Shown: positions 35,581-44,823 of the stretch, one piece after another | Layout: every line of letters starts with the position of its first letter | How positions within the stretch are numbered: position 1 is the first letter of the stretch | NCBI RefSeq assembly: GCF_039521845.1 | Contig: NZ_BAAACW010000108.1 | Coordinates: 8,619-72,618 of the forward strand | DNA from: Alkalibacterium iburiense | GTDB taxonomy: Bacteria; Bacillota; Bacilli; Lactobacillales; Carnobacteriaceae_A | DNA length: 64,000 nucleotides | Direction of reading: 5' to 3' | Translations under genes and position numbers: made by a program | The notes under the pieces: generated by a model | The model's input: only the letters and a program-made list of their open reading frames with translations | Databases searched by the model: none | What the model was told of the DNA's origin: nothing

Positions 35581-35608
35581 ATGGCATTGATACAAAAAAC
35601 TAGATAGA

Positions 35609-38600
35609 TTAATTTACAATATCGATAGTAAACGCATACTGATAAGAACGTGTCGCATGCAGCAAGAACTCTGGTTGCGTTTCTTGACTCCAGCTATCAT
35701 TCCCACCTACACCCATTTGAGCTAAATTAATGCGCAGTACCGTCTGATTGGACTCTGGCAGTTTGTAGGCATAATCCACACTTTCTAATTCTTCAAAAGT
35801 ATAGGCACTTGCATTAAATTCAACTTGCGGGTGACCGGTTACTTTCAATCCTTTTTCTTTATTGGATACAGTAACCCAACGCGTGCCTACATGGTTCCCG
35901 TGTTCTTGGGGTCTCAAGTAAGGGACAAACTGATCTTCCACCGTACTTGAATGCAAACCTATTTTGGCGCCTGTTTGTCTATCCATATAAGTTTCAAATG
36001 GTCCTTTTCCAAACCATTCTAATTGCTTAAAGGAAGGATCCAAGCTCATTCTTAGTCCAATTTCTGGCACTTCAGGCAAAGGCTTTAAAGGACTGAATGA
36101 ATAATCCACTCGAAGTGATCCATTGGCCAAGAAGGTATACGACAAGACAACAGTCAAGTCTTTTAACTGCGGATACAGGAATTCTGTAACGACTTTCACT
36201 GTATCTCCCTGATGGGAAACATCCGAACCTATCCATACACGCTTATCTTGCGCGTCTCTCCAAATAGCACTCCGTTTATCTAATTGGCTTCCTTGGTCAT
36301 TGTCCGTCATCGCTCGCCAGAAATTTGGTTCAAGCGGAGAGAGTACCATCTCTTCTTCTCCGACTTTGATAGAAGCTAACAGACCCGTTTCAGAATCAAA
36401 GCCGAATGAGGTGTTTTCAGCTGATACGGTTAATCCGTTCTCTTGGGATATTTCCCATACTACTGAAGCCTCTTCTTTTTGACTATTAACTTTTACTTTA
36501 GCAGGCAAGACAAATTGTTCAAAAGCTACTTCATGTCCTTTGTCTGCATAAAGTGTGGCTTCTTTTTCAACCAACTGAATCGTTAAAATGGCTACATCTT
36601 CAAGAGTGGAACGTTCAGGCAAGCTGTAGTCCAGAGTGATTTCTTTTTTAGACAAAGGCGCTACATCAAGACTGTCAACTGTCCCCTCACTCACTCTTTC
36701 ACCATTTAACTCAACTGTCCACTGTAAATCATAGTGAGACAAATTGATGAAGAGATTCTTGTTCTCGACTTCAATTTGACCATTCAATAAATCAACCGCT
36801 TTAAATTCAGCATTCTGGTAACATCTCTTCATTTCAGGCATTTTAGGCGAAACGGTCCCATCAGCAAATATCATACCGTCTCCTGAGAAATTGCCGTCAT
36901 GAGGAGATTCACCGAAGTCTCCACCATAAGCAAGGTAGTCTTTTCCATCTTCTGAAGTCCGGGCTATAGCCTGGTCTTTCCAATCCCAGATAAAGCCGCC
37001 TTGTAAGATAGGGTATTTATCAAATAACTCCGTGTATTGATAGAAGTTACCCAAAGAGTTACCCATAGCGTGTGAGAATTCACAGATAATATAAGGCTTC
37101 GTTCCTTCCGTCGCTTGCAAAGCATACTGCTCTACCAGCTTTGGAGGAATATACATTGTACTCTCGATATCAGAAGCAGCTTCAGATTTTCGGTAATGGA
37201 AGACGCCTTCATAATGAACTAATCGAGTCGGATCGGTTTCTTTAAAGTAATCATACAAGGTCAAGAAGTTTTCTCCACCGAATGATTCATTTCCAAGAGA
37301 CCAGATCACAATAGACGGGTGGTTCTTGTCCCTTTCATACATATTCTGAGCACGGTCAAGTAAATTAGCTGTCCACTCTGGTCGGTCTCCAGGAACGTTT
37401 CTTTCTTCTAGTTCTTTTTGACCATAATACCAAGTTCCATGCGTCTCCAGATTCATTTCATCAATGACATACAGTCCATAGATGTTACACAATTCATACC
37501 AGTAAGGATCATTCGGATAGTGGGATGTCCGAACAGCATTAACGTTATACTGCTTCATCAGTTCAACGTCTTTAACCATGTCTTCTTTAGTCACCGAACG
37601 GCCTCTTTCAGCTGCCCATTCATGACGGTTAACCCCTTTAAAGACGATACGCTCTCCATTAATTTTCATTAATCCATCTTTCAGTTCAAAGCGTCTGAAC
37701 CCTACCGATTGCTTATGGACCTCTAGAACATTTTCTTCAGCGTCTTTATGAAGAATAAAGAGAGTGTAAAGGTAAGGATGTTCTGCACTCCATTTCTTAG
37801 GATTTTTAATCGTATTTTTTAAAGTCAGTGCATCAGATGATAGCTCTTCTGTTTCATTTTCCAATGATATAGATTGACCTTCTGCGTCTTCCAGTACTAT
37901 AGACACTTGGCCTTCCCAATCGACTTGGAAATTATTTTCTAATTTTAAATCAACGACTAATTCAGCGTCCCTATAATCATCATCCAGAAGTGTCTGAATG
38001 CCGATATCATTGACATGAATAAGAGGCGTGCGATACAGGTAAACATCTCTAAAAATACCACTTAATCTCCAGAAATCCTGGTCTTCCAGCCAGCTCGCAT
38101 CGGCCCATCGGTAGACTTCTACCGCTATTTTATTATCTCCTTCTTTGACATAAGGTGATAAATCAAACTCAGAAGCCGTAAAGGTATCTTCACTATAACC
38201 GACTAAGTCTCCATTTACCCAAATATAAAAAGCAGCTTCAACGCCTGCGAAATGGATATATAAAGGAGAGTCAACCCATTCTTTTTCTAAATGAACGGTT
38301 TTAGCGTATTGGCCGACAGGATTATAGTTTGTAGGCGCAAATGGGGGTTTGATATCGTCATGCTCCACCCATGGATACGTGACATTCGTATATTGAGGGT
38401 AATCATAGCCTTCAAACTGCCAATGACTAGGTACTGAAATAGTGTCCCAATCGTCGACTGACACTTCTGCTTTATAAAAGTCAGTATCTCTTGAATCAGG
38501 ATTCTTGACCCATTTAAAAGCCCACTCCCCGTTTAACGAACGAACAAAAGGAGAGTCGCTGCCCACTTTTGCCTCCTCTACCGACGCATAAGGAATTGAA

Positions 38601-38710
38601 GTAGCGTAAGGATCCCTCCTATTCAAGTGGAAAATATCTGGATTATTATTCCATTCTGGATACCCATTTTCCGGTGCTGCATATTTAAACTTTTCAGGTC
38701 TCTGTACCAT
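35609..38710 (-). CDS. lacZ: GH2 beta-galactosidase (LacZ-type)
   Basis: The 1033-residue protein has the five-domain LacZ architecture. Signatures are KGVNRHEWAAERGRSVT, VRTSHYPNDPYWYELC, acid/base E475 in SLGNESFGG, nucleophile E544 in ICEFSHAMGNS, and a C-terminal small-chain domain ending with PEFLLHATRSYQY. It is cytoplasmic. In this locus it would remove beta-linked galactose (beta-1,4, less likely beta-1,3) from antennae before GH20 acts, though ordinary lactose use is also possible. It is a single-gene unit, divergent from a DUF624 gene, with a strong terminator. Confidence 0.92.
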   Translation of the reverse strand: MVQRPEKFKYAAPENGYPEWNNNPDIFHLNRRDPYATSIPYASVEEAKVGSDSPFVRSLNGEWAFKWVKNPDSRDTDFYKAEVSVDDWDTISVPSHWQFEGYDYPQYTNVTYPWVEHDDIKPPFAPTNYNPVGQYAKTVHLEKEWVDSPLYIHFAGVEAAFYIWVNGDLVGYSEDTFTASEFDLSPYVKEGDNKIAVEVYRWADASWLEDQDFWRLSGIFRDVYLYRTPLIHVNDIGIQTLLDDDYRDAELVVDLKLENNFQVDWEGQVSIVLEDAEGQSISLENETEELSSDALTLKNTIKNPKKWSAEHPYLYTLFILHKDAEENVLEVHKQSVGFRRFELKDGLMKINGERIVFKGVNRHEWAAERGRSVTKEDMVKDVELMKQYNVNAVRTSHYPNDPYWYELCNIYGLYVIDEMNLETHGTWYYGQKELEERNVPGDRPEWTANLLDRAQNMYERDKNHPSIVIWSLGNESFGGENFLTLYDYFKETDPTRLVHYEGVFHYRKSEAASDIESTMYIPPKLVEQYALQATEGTKPYIICEFSHAMGNSLGNFYQYTELFDKYPILQGGFIWDWKDQAIARTSEDGKDYLAYGGDFGESPHDGNFSGDGMIFADGTVSPKMPEMKRCYQNAEFKAVDLLNGQIEVENKNLFINLSHYDLQWTVELNGERVSEGTVDSLDVAPLSKKEITLDYSLPERSTLEDVAILTIQLVEKEATLYADKGHEVAFEQFVLPAKVKVNSQKEEASVVWEISQENGLTVSAENTSFGFDSETGLLASIKVGEEEMVLSPLEPNFWRAMTDNDQGSQLDKRSAIWRDAQDKRVWIGSDVSHQGDTVKVVTEFLYPQLKDLTVVLSYTFLANGSLRVDYSFSPLKPLPEVPEIGLRMSLDPSFKQLEWFGKGPFETYMDRQTGAKIGLHSSTVEDQFVPYLRPQEHGNHVGTRWVTVSNKEKGLKVTGHPQVEFNASAYTFEELESVDYAYKLPESNQTVLRINLAQMGVGGNDSWSQETQPEFLLHATRSYQYAFTIDIVN

Positions 38711-38735
38711 CTTATCCTTCCTTTTCTCTAAATTT

Positions 38736-38750
38736 TAAAACCGCTTACAC
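38736..38750 (-). promoter_or_regulatory. cre-like box in the lacZ leader
   Basis: Reversed, GTGTAAGCGGTTTTA matches 13 of 15 cre positions. It shares GTGTAAGCGGT with 18216-18226. It lies between the promoter and the gene, where it could act as a roadblock. Confidence 0.4.
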
Positions 38751-38800
38751 TTTGGGATAAAAAATTTAGTAAATATTTTGCATCTTATTTACTCCCTTTC

Positions 38801-38828
38801 ATTCTAGCATAGCGTATAAAAAATTCAA
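38801..38828 (-). promoter_or_regulatory. Promoter of lacZ
   Basis: Minus strand: -35 TTGAAT (38823-38828), 16-base spacer, -10 TAGAAT (38801-38806), start about 84 bases ahead of the ATG. Confidence 0.55.
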
Positions 38829-38934
38829 GATAATTTCCTTAATAATTAAGACTTTTCACGATTGTGTATTTCTTTCTATGATTTTTGTAGTAAGATGAAC
38901 ATAACTTAATTCGATAGGAAAGGAATACATACTC

Positions 38935-39594
38935 ATGACACAATCTAAACCTCACTTCACTCTATTAAAATACCTCGGTATGAACCTATTGTGGTTCCTT
39001 ATGACTTTCCCGATATTTATTGTACTCATTACTTTTGATTATGTTCAAAATTTAGGAGAAGTTCTTACTAACTTGCTATTACTTATTCCATTGATAGCTT
39101 TTTTGCTCTTTCCTGCCTCTACTGCTCTGTTAGGAGTCATCAAATTGGAAAGAGAAGCTCGAGAAAAAGTTGATGTTTTCTTATCCTATTTTTCTCAACT
39201 AAAAAAGCATTACTGGGCCAGTTTAAAAGGCGGTCTAATATTCAGTGTCGCACTGACAGCTGTCTTTTATGGGCTTTATTATTTTACATTACAGAGGCAA
39301 CTTATCCTTTCATTCATAGCCTTTGCTTTATTTTTGATACTGGCTTTACTAGCCCTATATTTTATAGTTCTCACGACGATTTATAAAGCATCCGTTCGGG
39401 CTAAGGTTACAGCTTCTTTTAAGTTAATCTCTGGCCATAAAAAACATTCCATTATTTTTATATCTGTCGTCACGGTGATTTCTCTCTTAAGTGCCACTTT
39501 CTTAAGAATTCTGATTCCAACTTTTTATGGCTCGCTTATAGGGTTTGTAACTTACTATCTAACTAAAGACAGAGTAAATAATCTATCCAATTAG
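38935..39594 (+). CDS. DUF624 (YesL-like) integral membrane protein
   Basis: This 219-residue protein has about five hydrophobic segments. The opening LLWFLMTFPIFIVLI, then FPASTALLGVIKLEREA and a central LKKHYWASLKGG loop, are typical of YesL/DUF624. The function is unknown. Such proteins sit beside sugar importers, and this one converges on the importer genes at 39639-42786 and diverges from lacZ. It shares only family-level similarity with the DUF624 protein at 28999-29721. Confidence 0.85.
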   Translation: MTQSKPHFTLLKYLGMNLLWFLMTFPIFIVLITFDYVQNLGEVLTNLLLLIPLIAFLLFPASTALLGVIKLEREAREKVDVFLSYFSQLKKHYWASLKGGLIFSVALTAVFYGLYYFTLQRQLILSFIAFALFLILALLALYFIVLTTIYKASVRAKVTASFKLISGHKKHSIIFISVVTVISLLSATFLRILIPTFYGSLIGFVTYYLTKDRVNNLSN

Positions 39595-39599
39595 GCATA

Positions 39600-39640
39600 A
39601 AAATATCTCGACTGTTTTTAGACAGCCGAGATATTTTTTT
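39600..39640. terminator. Bidirectional terminator between DUF624 gene and importer operon
   Basis: AAATATCTCGACTGT (39601-39615) pairs with ACAGCCGAGATATTT (39622-39636), with T-runs on either side. Confidence 0.85.
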
Positions 39641-40472
39641 ATTTGATCGATCCAATCATTCCTTGAACGAAATGTTTTTGGAGTAAGAAGAATATAATAG
39701 CTGTTGGAATAGTCGTAATGAATATGGCTATCATCACAGCCCCGTAATCAATTGTATAACCGGACCCCATAGCTGAAATAACTAACGGAACAGTGTAGTT
39801 ACTTGGCGATTGTAAGATAACCAATGGCCACATGAAGTTGTTCCACGCATTCATGAACGTGACTATACCAGCTGCCGCATAGGTGGTCTTCATGGTCGGT
39901 ATATAGATTCGCGTAAAGAGACCAATCTCAGATAGACCATCCATTCTTCCAGCTTCTAATAGCTCTCTCGGAAACATTTTCGTATTCTGTCTGAAGAAAA
40001 AGACTAAGAACGCTGTCGAAGCATAAGGAAGTACCACACCAAATAAAGTATCTATTCCAATGGCAGGTGCAAAGCTAGAAATGGTTCCGAATAATCGGAA
40101 TAGAGGAACCATCAAGGCTGCGAAAGGAATCATCATAGAGAGTAAAATAATATTATAAACCATTTCTTTCCCTTTACTTGGGTGAATTTCGAACCCGTAT
40201 CCAGCTAAAGAGGACAAGAAGATGGATAAAAAGGTTTGACCCACAGCCACAATGGCTGAGTTTCCAATGGCCTGAATAATATTTGTCCCTTCTATCATGG
40301 TTCTGAAGTTTTCGACTACATGTCCCCCAGGTAGCAACCGTCCTCTAGTAATATCTACTGATGGATTCGTGATACTCACAATTAAGAAATAGAACGGGAA
40401 GAAAAAGGCTATCGAACTGAGAATTAAGAAAAGATACATAAATACTTTCTTTGTCTTTACGTTATTTCTCAT
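39639..40472 (-). CDS. ABC sugar permease, MalG-like (importer 2)
   Basis: The 277-residue protein has six predicted transmembrane segments and the EAA loop EAGRMDGLSEIGLFTRIYIP. The C-terminal HFVQGMIGSIK is typical of MalG-like subunits. Its ATG overlaps the end of the MalF-like gene by 4 bases. Confidence 0.92.
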   Translation of the reverse strand: MRNNVKTKKVFMYLFLILSSIAFFFPFYFLIVSITNPSVDITRGRLLPGGHVVENFRTMIEGTNIIQAIGNSAIVAVGQTFLSIFLSSLAGYGFEIHPSKGKEMVYNIILLSMMIPFAALMVPLFRLFGTISSFAPAIGIDTLFGVVLPYASTAFLVFFFRQNTKMFPRELLEAGRMDGLSEIGLFTRIYIPTMKTTYAAAGIVTFMNAWNNFMWPLVILQSPSNYTVPLVISAMGSGYTIDYGAVMIAIFITTIPTAIIFFLLQKHFVQGMIGSIK

Positions 40473-41380
40473 TTTCTTTCCCTCCCTACTCTAAACTGAA
40501 TAATCGATAGGATAACAACGAACACCACAATACTGTAAGAAACAGCAGCGGCATAGCCAAAGTTTGGTGTATATTCGAATGATAAGTTATAAATATACTG
40601 AGAAATGGACATCGTCGCATTTCCCGGTCCTCCACCGGTTATATTCATCGGCTCATCAAAGAGCTGTAAAGTCCCAATCGTAGAGGTAATGGATGTAAAC
40701 AAGATAACCGGTCTTAACATAGGGATGGTAATTTTAAAGAACTGTTGGATAGCGTTCGCTCCATCGATTCGAGCCGCTTCATAAATACCAGGGTCAATAT
40801 TTTGTAAAGCCGATAAGTAGAAAATCATATTGTACCCTGTCCATCGCCACGTTATTGCAATAACAATCAATACACGTGCCCAGAATGGATCTCCCAGCCA
40901 CATAATTGGACTGTCAATGATATTAATAAACATCAGGAACTGATTAATAATTCCATTGTTTGCGAATAGATAACGGAACACGAGTGAGTAAGCAACTAAT
41001 GATGTGATGGCCGGTAAAAAGACAATGGTACGAAATATACCTTTGAATTTTAAGGTTTTCTGATTTAGAACGACTGAAAAAATCAGAGCCAGAATAATCA
41101 TTAGCGGAATCTGAAATATCAGATAGAAGAACGTATTTCTGACAGCTGCAATAAAGGCCTGGTCATTAAAGAGCCTTTGATAATTCGCTCCTCCTACAAA
41201 ATCTAAATTGACTCCTGCTCCTGAATGCAAAGATAACCAGAATGCTTGAATCATAGGATAAAAATAAAAGAGTACGATAAAAAAGGTTGGAATAATAACA
41301 AACATCCAGCTCATAATCGCTCGGTTTCTAGTTAGATTCCCTGAAGACTTCTTTTTTTTCTTAACTGTTTCATTTGACAT
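40469..41380 (-). CDS. ABC sugar permease, MalF-like (importer 2)
   Basis: The 303-residue membrane protein has the MalF-type start (MSWMFVIIPTFFIVLFYFYP), GGPGNATMSISQYIY, and the EAA loop EAARIDGANAIQQFFKITIP. It follows the lipoprotein gene after a hairpin at 41410-41439 and overlaps the MalG-like gene. Confidence 0.92.
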   Translation of the reverse strand: MSNETVKKKKKSSGNLTRNRAIMSWMFVIIPTFFIVLFYFYPMIQAFWLSLHSGAGVNLDFVGGANYQRLFNDQAFIAAVRNTFFYLIFQIPLMIILALIFSVVLNQKTLKFKGIFRTIVFLPAITSLVAYSLVFRYLFANNGIINQFLMFINIIDSPIMWLGDPFWARVLIVIAITWRWTGYNMIFYLSALQNIDPGIYEAARIDGANAIQQFFKITIPMLRPVILFTSITSTIGTLQLFDEPMNITGGGPGNATMSISQYIYNLSFEYTPNFGYAAAVSYSIVVFVVILSIIQFRVGRERK

Positions 41381-41409
41381 AACTGTATCCCCCTTCTTAG
41401 AAAAGAACA

Positions 41410-41439
41410 GGCTCTTTCAAAGGTTAGAATGAAAGAGCC
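41410..41439 (-). terminator. Hairpin between lipoprotein and permease genes (importer 2)
   Basis: GGCTCTTTC (41410-41418) pairs perfectly with GAAAGAGCC (41431-41439). The following minus-strand sequence is T-rich but interrupted, so it probably passes some transcription. Confidence 0.65.
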
Positions 41440-41460
41440 CATCAAATCTATCTATACATC

Positions 41461-42786
41461 TTACATAGATGACTCTGCTTGTTGCTGCGCATTTTCTAAT
41501 ACATCATCCAAGTCGGCTCCACCGATATAGTCTTGAAGTGCTACAGATAATATGTCTTGAATTTCATAGGTTCTTTGACCAAAATCCACTTCCGGAATTT
41601 CTTGTGTCCACTCTGCTAAATCTTGATAAATTTGTTGTCCGCCATAGAATTCACTTTCATACTCATAGGCTTCACCTGCAGCTGCTGGCTCAAATGCACC
41701 AACGGCTCCAATTTCTACAAGAATATCTTGGTAGAACTGAACATCTGAACCAAAGGTAGAGACTAAGAAATCAATGGCTAAATCATTATCATCTAAATTC
41801 ATCACATATATAGAGGAACCACCAAGGTTGGATGCATTTACACTTTCTTCTATATCCATTCTAGGAATCGGCGCAATACCCCAATTACCTGATTGAGATT
41901 CTTCTTGAGTGATAGAGGCTGAAATCCAGTTTCCTGTAGGTACGGTTACAACATCTCCGTTATTAAAGGCTTGAATAAATTGATCCCACTCGTTATGAAC
42001 ATTCATGATACCTGCATCAAACATTTCTTTATAGTATTCAAATGATTTTCTTAGGGGTTCGTTATCTACAATATAAGGGGTCACACCGTCTTCTTCTGTC
42101 CACCATACACCAGCTGACTGTAACATAATACGCATGATACCTAAGTCACTGTGGTCATTTGTAATCCAGCTTATGCCGGTTTGTTCATAGACATCTATAC
42201 CGATATCTATATATTCATCCCAAGTAATATCTTCTAAATCTTCTAATGTATAGCCTGCTTCTTCCAGATAGTCTGTTCTGACATAGTTACCAGTAACCCC
42301 ACTGTCAAATGGGATATTATAAACATTCCCGTCATGGGTACCTGCCGCAATCTTATACTCAGCAAAATCATCTACATTAAAATGATCCTGTAAGGGTAAA
42401 AATGATCCTTCATATGAGTTTAAAAAGCTCGGTGCTCTATAATCTTCAATAAATACAATATTAGGCAAACCTGTCTCAACACCTGAGCTCAGTGAGGTAT
42501 TCAGTCGTTGGACAACATCTTCTTGGGAGTTTTCTACAATATTAAGAGAAAAATCAGGATTCTCTTCCTGGTAAATTTCTTCTGCCATCTCTAATGCCAC
42601 TACGTTAAAGTTAGGATCCCAAGTCCAGACTGTTAATTCTTGTGGATCATCACTTGCACCTTCAAAATCATCGCCATCTGCATTTCCGTCTCCGTTCCCA
42701 TTGCCATTTCCGCCACCATTTCCACAAGCAGCTAAAAGGAGTAACGCAGAAGCACCTAGTGCTAAAAAGTTTCTTTTACTAATCAT
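41461..42786 (-). CDS. Solute-binding lipoprotein (importer 2)
   Basis: The 441-residue product has a signal peptide with lipobox LLAAC (Cys about residue 21), a Gly/Asn/Asp linker and a family-1 solute-binding domain. Its surface is strongly acidic. It starts at ATG 42786 after TGGAGGG. It is first in the operon, so expression should exceed that of the permeases. The ligand is unknown; lacZ and a fucosidase lie on either side, so a galactose- or fucose-bearing glycan is plausible. Confidence 0.9.
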   Translation of the reverse strand: MISKRNFLALGASALLLLAACGNGGGNGNGNGDGNADGDDFEGASDDPQELTVWTWDPNFNVVALEMAEEIYQEENPDFSLNIVENSQEDVVQRLNTSLSSGVETGLPNIVFIEDYRAPSFLNSYEGSFLPLQDHFNVDDFAEYKIAAGTHDGNVYNIPFDSGVTGNYVRTDYLEEAGYTLEDLEDITWDEYIDIGIDVYEQTGISWITNDHSDLGIMRIMLQSAGVWWTEEDGVTPYIVDNEPLRKSFEYYKEMFDAGIMNVHNEWDQFIQAFNNGDVVTVPTGNWISASITQEESQSGNWGIAPIPRMDIEESVNASNLGGSSIYVMNLDDNDLAIDFLVSTFGSDVQFYQDILVEIGAVGAFEPAAAGEAYEYESEFYGGQQIYQDLAEWTQEIPEVDFGQRTYEIQDILSVALQDYIGGADLDDVLENAQQQAESSM

Positions 42787-43024
42787 AATAATTTCCCTCC
42801 ATTTTTATTGTTTCTGAACAAACAATGACAAAATGTTTCTTATTCATGAAAAAGTGTAAAAACTATTTAAAGCTTTACGAATCGAAGATAATTAAGACAT
42901 TCCTTGTAAATATAACTACCTACAGGTATCCCCTTTCAGTTTATTTTTCCTACTAAAGATTTACTAAATCACCTCACGATATTTTACCAAATTGAGATTT
43001 TTTCAATCTTTTCTTCTTAGACAT

Positions 43025-43062
43025 ACTATAAGAAAAAGTGAGACAAATTGCAAGCGTTTTCT
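43025..43062 (-). promoter_or_regulatory. Promoter of importer 2 with full-match cre box
   Basis: Minus strand: -35 TTGCAA (43048-43053), 17-base spacer, -10 TATAGT (43025-43030). The plus-strand sequence TTGCAAGCGTTTTCT (43048-43062) matches all defined positions of the cre consensus and overlaps the -35, so CcpA repression is expected. Confidence 0.72.
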
Positions 43063-43116
43063 TATAATGTTTAAGTATGAATAATATCTTGAATTCATTT
43101 ATCTTTATACAAATAA

Positions 43117-43147
43117 AGAAATGACAGGCTTTTAAGCTGTCATTTCT
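43117..43147 (-). terminator. Terminator of the M81-GH29 operon
   Basis: AGAAATGACAG (43117-43127) pairs perfectly with CTGTCATTTCT (43137-43147). On the minus strand TTTATTT follows. Confidence 0.85.
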
Positions 43148-43154
43148 CTAATGT

Positions 43155-44792
43155 TTATTTATTTTTTTGTATGGTTAATTGGTGACACTCTAACTCTAAA
43201 TCCTGATATTTATTCTGGGGCTCATACAATCGAATGTGAACAGGAACTACTTGCTGATCTTTATCTAATGAAAATGGTCCTATTTCCTTTAAATTTAAAT
43301 CCTTGCCTGTCACAACCAAATCGGAATGCCCTATGCTTACGAGATAATCTATTGTTTCATTGGATTGACCTGTCATTTTCATAACGTAGTTTCCAGCTTC
43401 ATTATTTTTGAAATAACCTGACAATCGTATGTTTGATTTTTCCAAGCTAGTATAGTTGCCCTCATCAACAAAGTTAAATCCTTTTTCTAACTTATCAGTA
43501 GTAAGGACCCAACTATCTGTTTCACTCACGACAGTCTGTTCAGGAACTAACTGAAGTTCTCCTTTCATAGTTACTTTTATAATCGTCACTAAAGGATCTG
43601 AAAGCTTGTCTGGCAAGTATACAACTAATTCAGTATCTTCTTTATCCCATTCTAACTCTTTATCGTATCCATCTTCAGTGATTTCTTCCACTTCAGTTAC
43701 TAAGCCTTTCAACTTTACCTTTTTATCTTCAGGCTGTTCAAAAATATGCAAATATAAGTGATTATTTTTAGCCGTCATTTCTCCCCAACCCGGTTTAGCA
43801 AAGCGTGTCGGATGGGTGCCTATTACAGCATCTCTATGTCGCTTCAGCCAATGCCCCATTTGTTTTAATACATCGGCTTCAAAGGGGACGACTGATCCGT
43901 CGCCTTTTGGACCTATATTTAAAAGATAGTTTCCACCTCTTGCGCGAACGGATATCAGTGTTTGGAGCAAGTTCAATACTTTATGTTCAAAATCTTCTCT
44001 CTCTTGCCACTCTCTGTATCCCCATGTTTCACGGTAAATAGAAGCAGGTGTCTGCCATGGTCCATCTAATTTATCGTAAGGCACTTGGTTGTCATTTAAC
44101 GTTCTAAAGTCACCTTTGTTATTCCATATACGTCCATTAATTCCTGCTTTTGGCTGATATTTGCGAACAATATGAGAGAACTTTTCGCTTTGTTCTACAG
44201 TCGGGTGCCCCATATCAAACCAGACTTCCGCAATAACACCATAACCTGTCATCAATTCTGTCAACTGCTCTTCAATTAAGGACTCCATTGATTTTGGTAT
44301 CTTGTTATTGTTATTGTGATCGAAAGCATGTCCTTCATTCCAATCAACTAATGAGTAATACAAACCAAATTTCAATCCTTGTTTTTGACATTCGTCTGCC
44401 AATAAACGTAGGACATCTTTTCCAAACGGTGAAGTTTTCACTACATTGTAATCGGTAGTTTTCGTATCAAAGAGGCAATAGCCATCATGGTGTTTACTTG
44501 TAACAACCAAATACTTCATTCCAGCTTCCTTTGCTAAGGAAACAATCGCTTTTGCATCAAAGTTTTCTAGTGTAAAATCTTTTGACACAGCAGCATATTC
44601 TTCTTGCGGAATATCAGCCCACATCTGAATCTGTTCACTGTAACCTACTTTAACAGGCTCACCTTTCCACATACCGCCGAGCTGAGAATATAATCCTAAA
44701 TGAATGAACAGACCATAATGTAAGTCTAACCATGACTGTAACTGATCTGAGCTATTGTTTTTAATTTCTCCATTAATTCCTTGTAATACCAT
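43155..44792 (-). CDS. GH29 alpha-L-fucosidase with C-terminal beta domains
   Basis: The 545-residue enzyme has the GH29 barrel: LHYGLFIHLGLYSQLGG, VTSKHHDGYCLFDT, nucleophile D193 in VWFDMG, then GGNYLLNIGPKGDG. It is followed by about 200 residues of beta-rich C-terminal region. It is only distantly similar to the two GH29 proteins at 18308-20994. Subfamily and linkage are not certain. It is cytoplasmic and 31 bases downstream of the M81 gene, with which it forms a two-gene operon. Confidence 0.87.
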   Translation of the reverse strand: MVLQGINGEIKNNSSDQLQSWLDLHYGLFIHLGLYSQLGGMWKGEPVKVGYSEQIQMWADIPQEEYAAVSKDFTLENFDAKAIVSLAKEAGMKYLVVTSKHHDGYCLFDTKTTDYNVVKTSPFGKDVLRLLADECQKQGLKFGLYYSLVDWNEGHAFDHNNNNKIPKSMESLIEEQLTELMTGYGVIAEVWFDMGHPTVEQSEKFSHIVRKYQPKAGINGRIWNNKGDFRTLNDNQVPYDKLDGPWQTPASIYRETWGYREWQEREDFEHKVLNLLQTLISVRARGGNYLLNIGPKGDGSVVPFEADVLKQMGHWLKRHRDAVIGTHPTRFAKPGWGEMTAKNNHLYLHIFEQPEDKKVKLKGLVTEVEEITEDGYDKELEWDKEDTELVVYLPDKLSDPLVTIIKVTMKGELQLVPEQTVVSETDSWVLTTDKLEKGFNFVDEGNYTSLEKSNIRLSGYFKNNEAGNYVMKMTGQSNETIDYLVSIGHSDLVVTGKDLNLKEIGPFSLDKDQQVVPVHIRLYEPQNKYQDLELECHQLTIQKNK

Positions 44793-44823
44793 ATCTACTT
44801 AAATCTCTCCTTATATTTACGCT

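Larger units (their letters stand above)
42787..43154 (-). other. Long intergenic region: importer 2 leader, promoter, cre and GH29 terminator
   Basis: These 368 bases contain no gene. From right to left they hold the terminator of the GH29 gene (43117-43147), a cre-overlapped promoter (43025-43062), and a leader of about 230 bases before importer 2. I see no known riboswitch in the leader. Confidence 0.7.
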
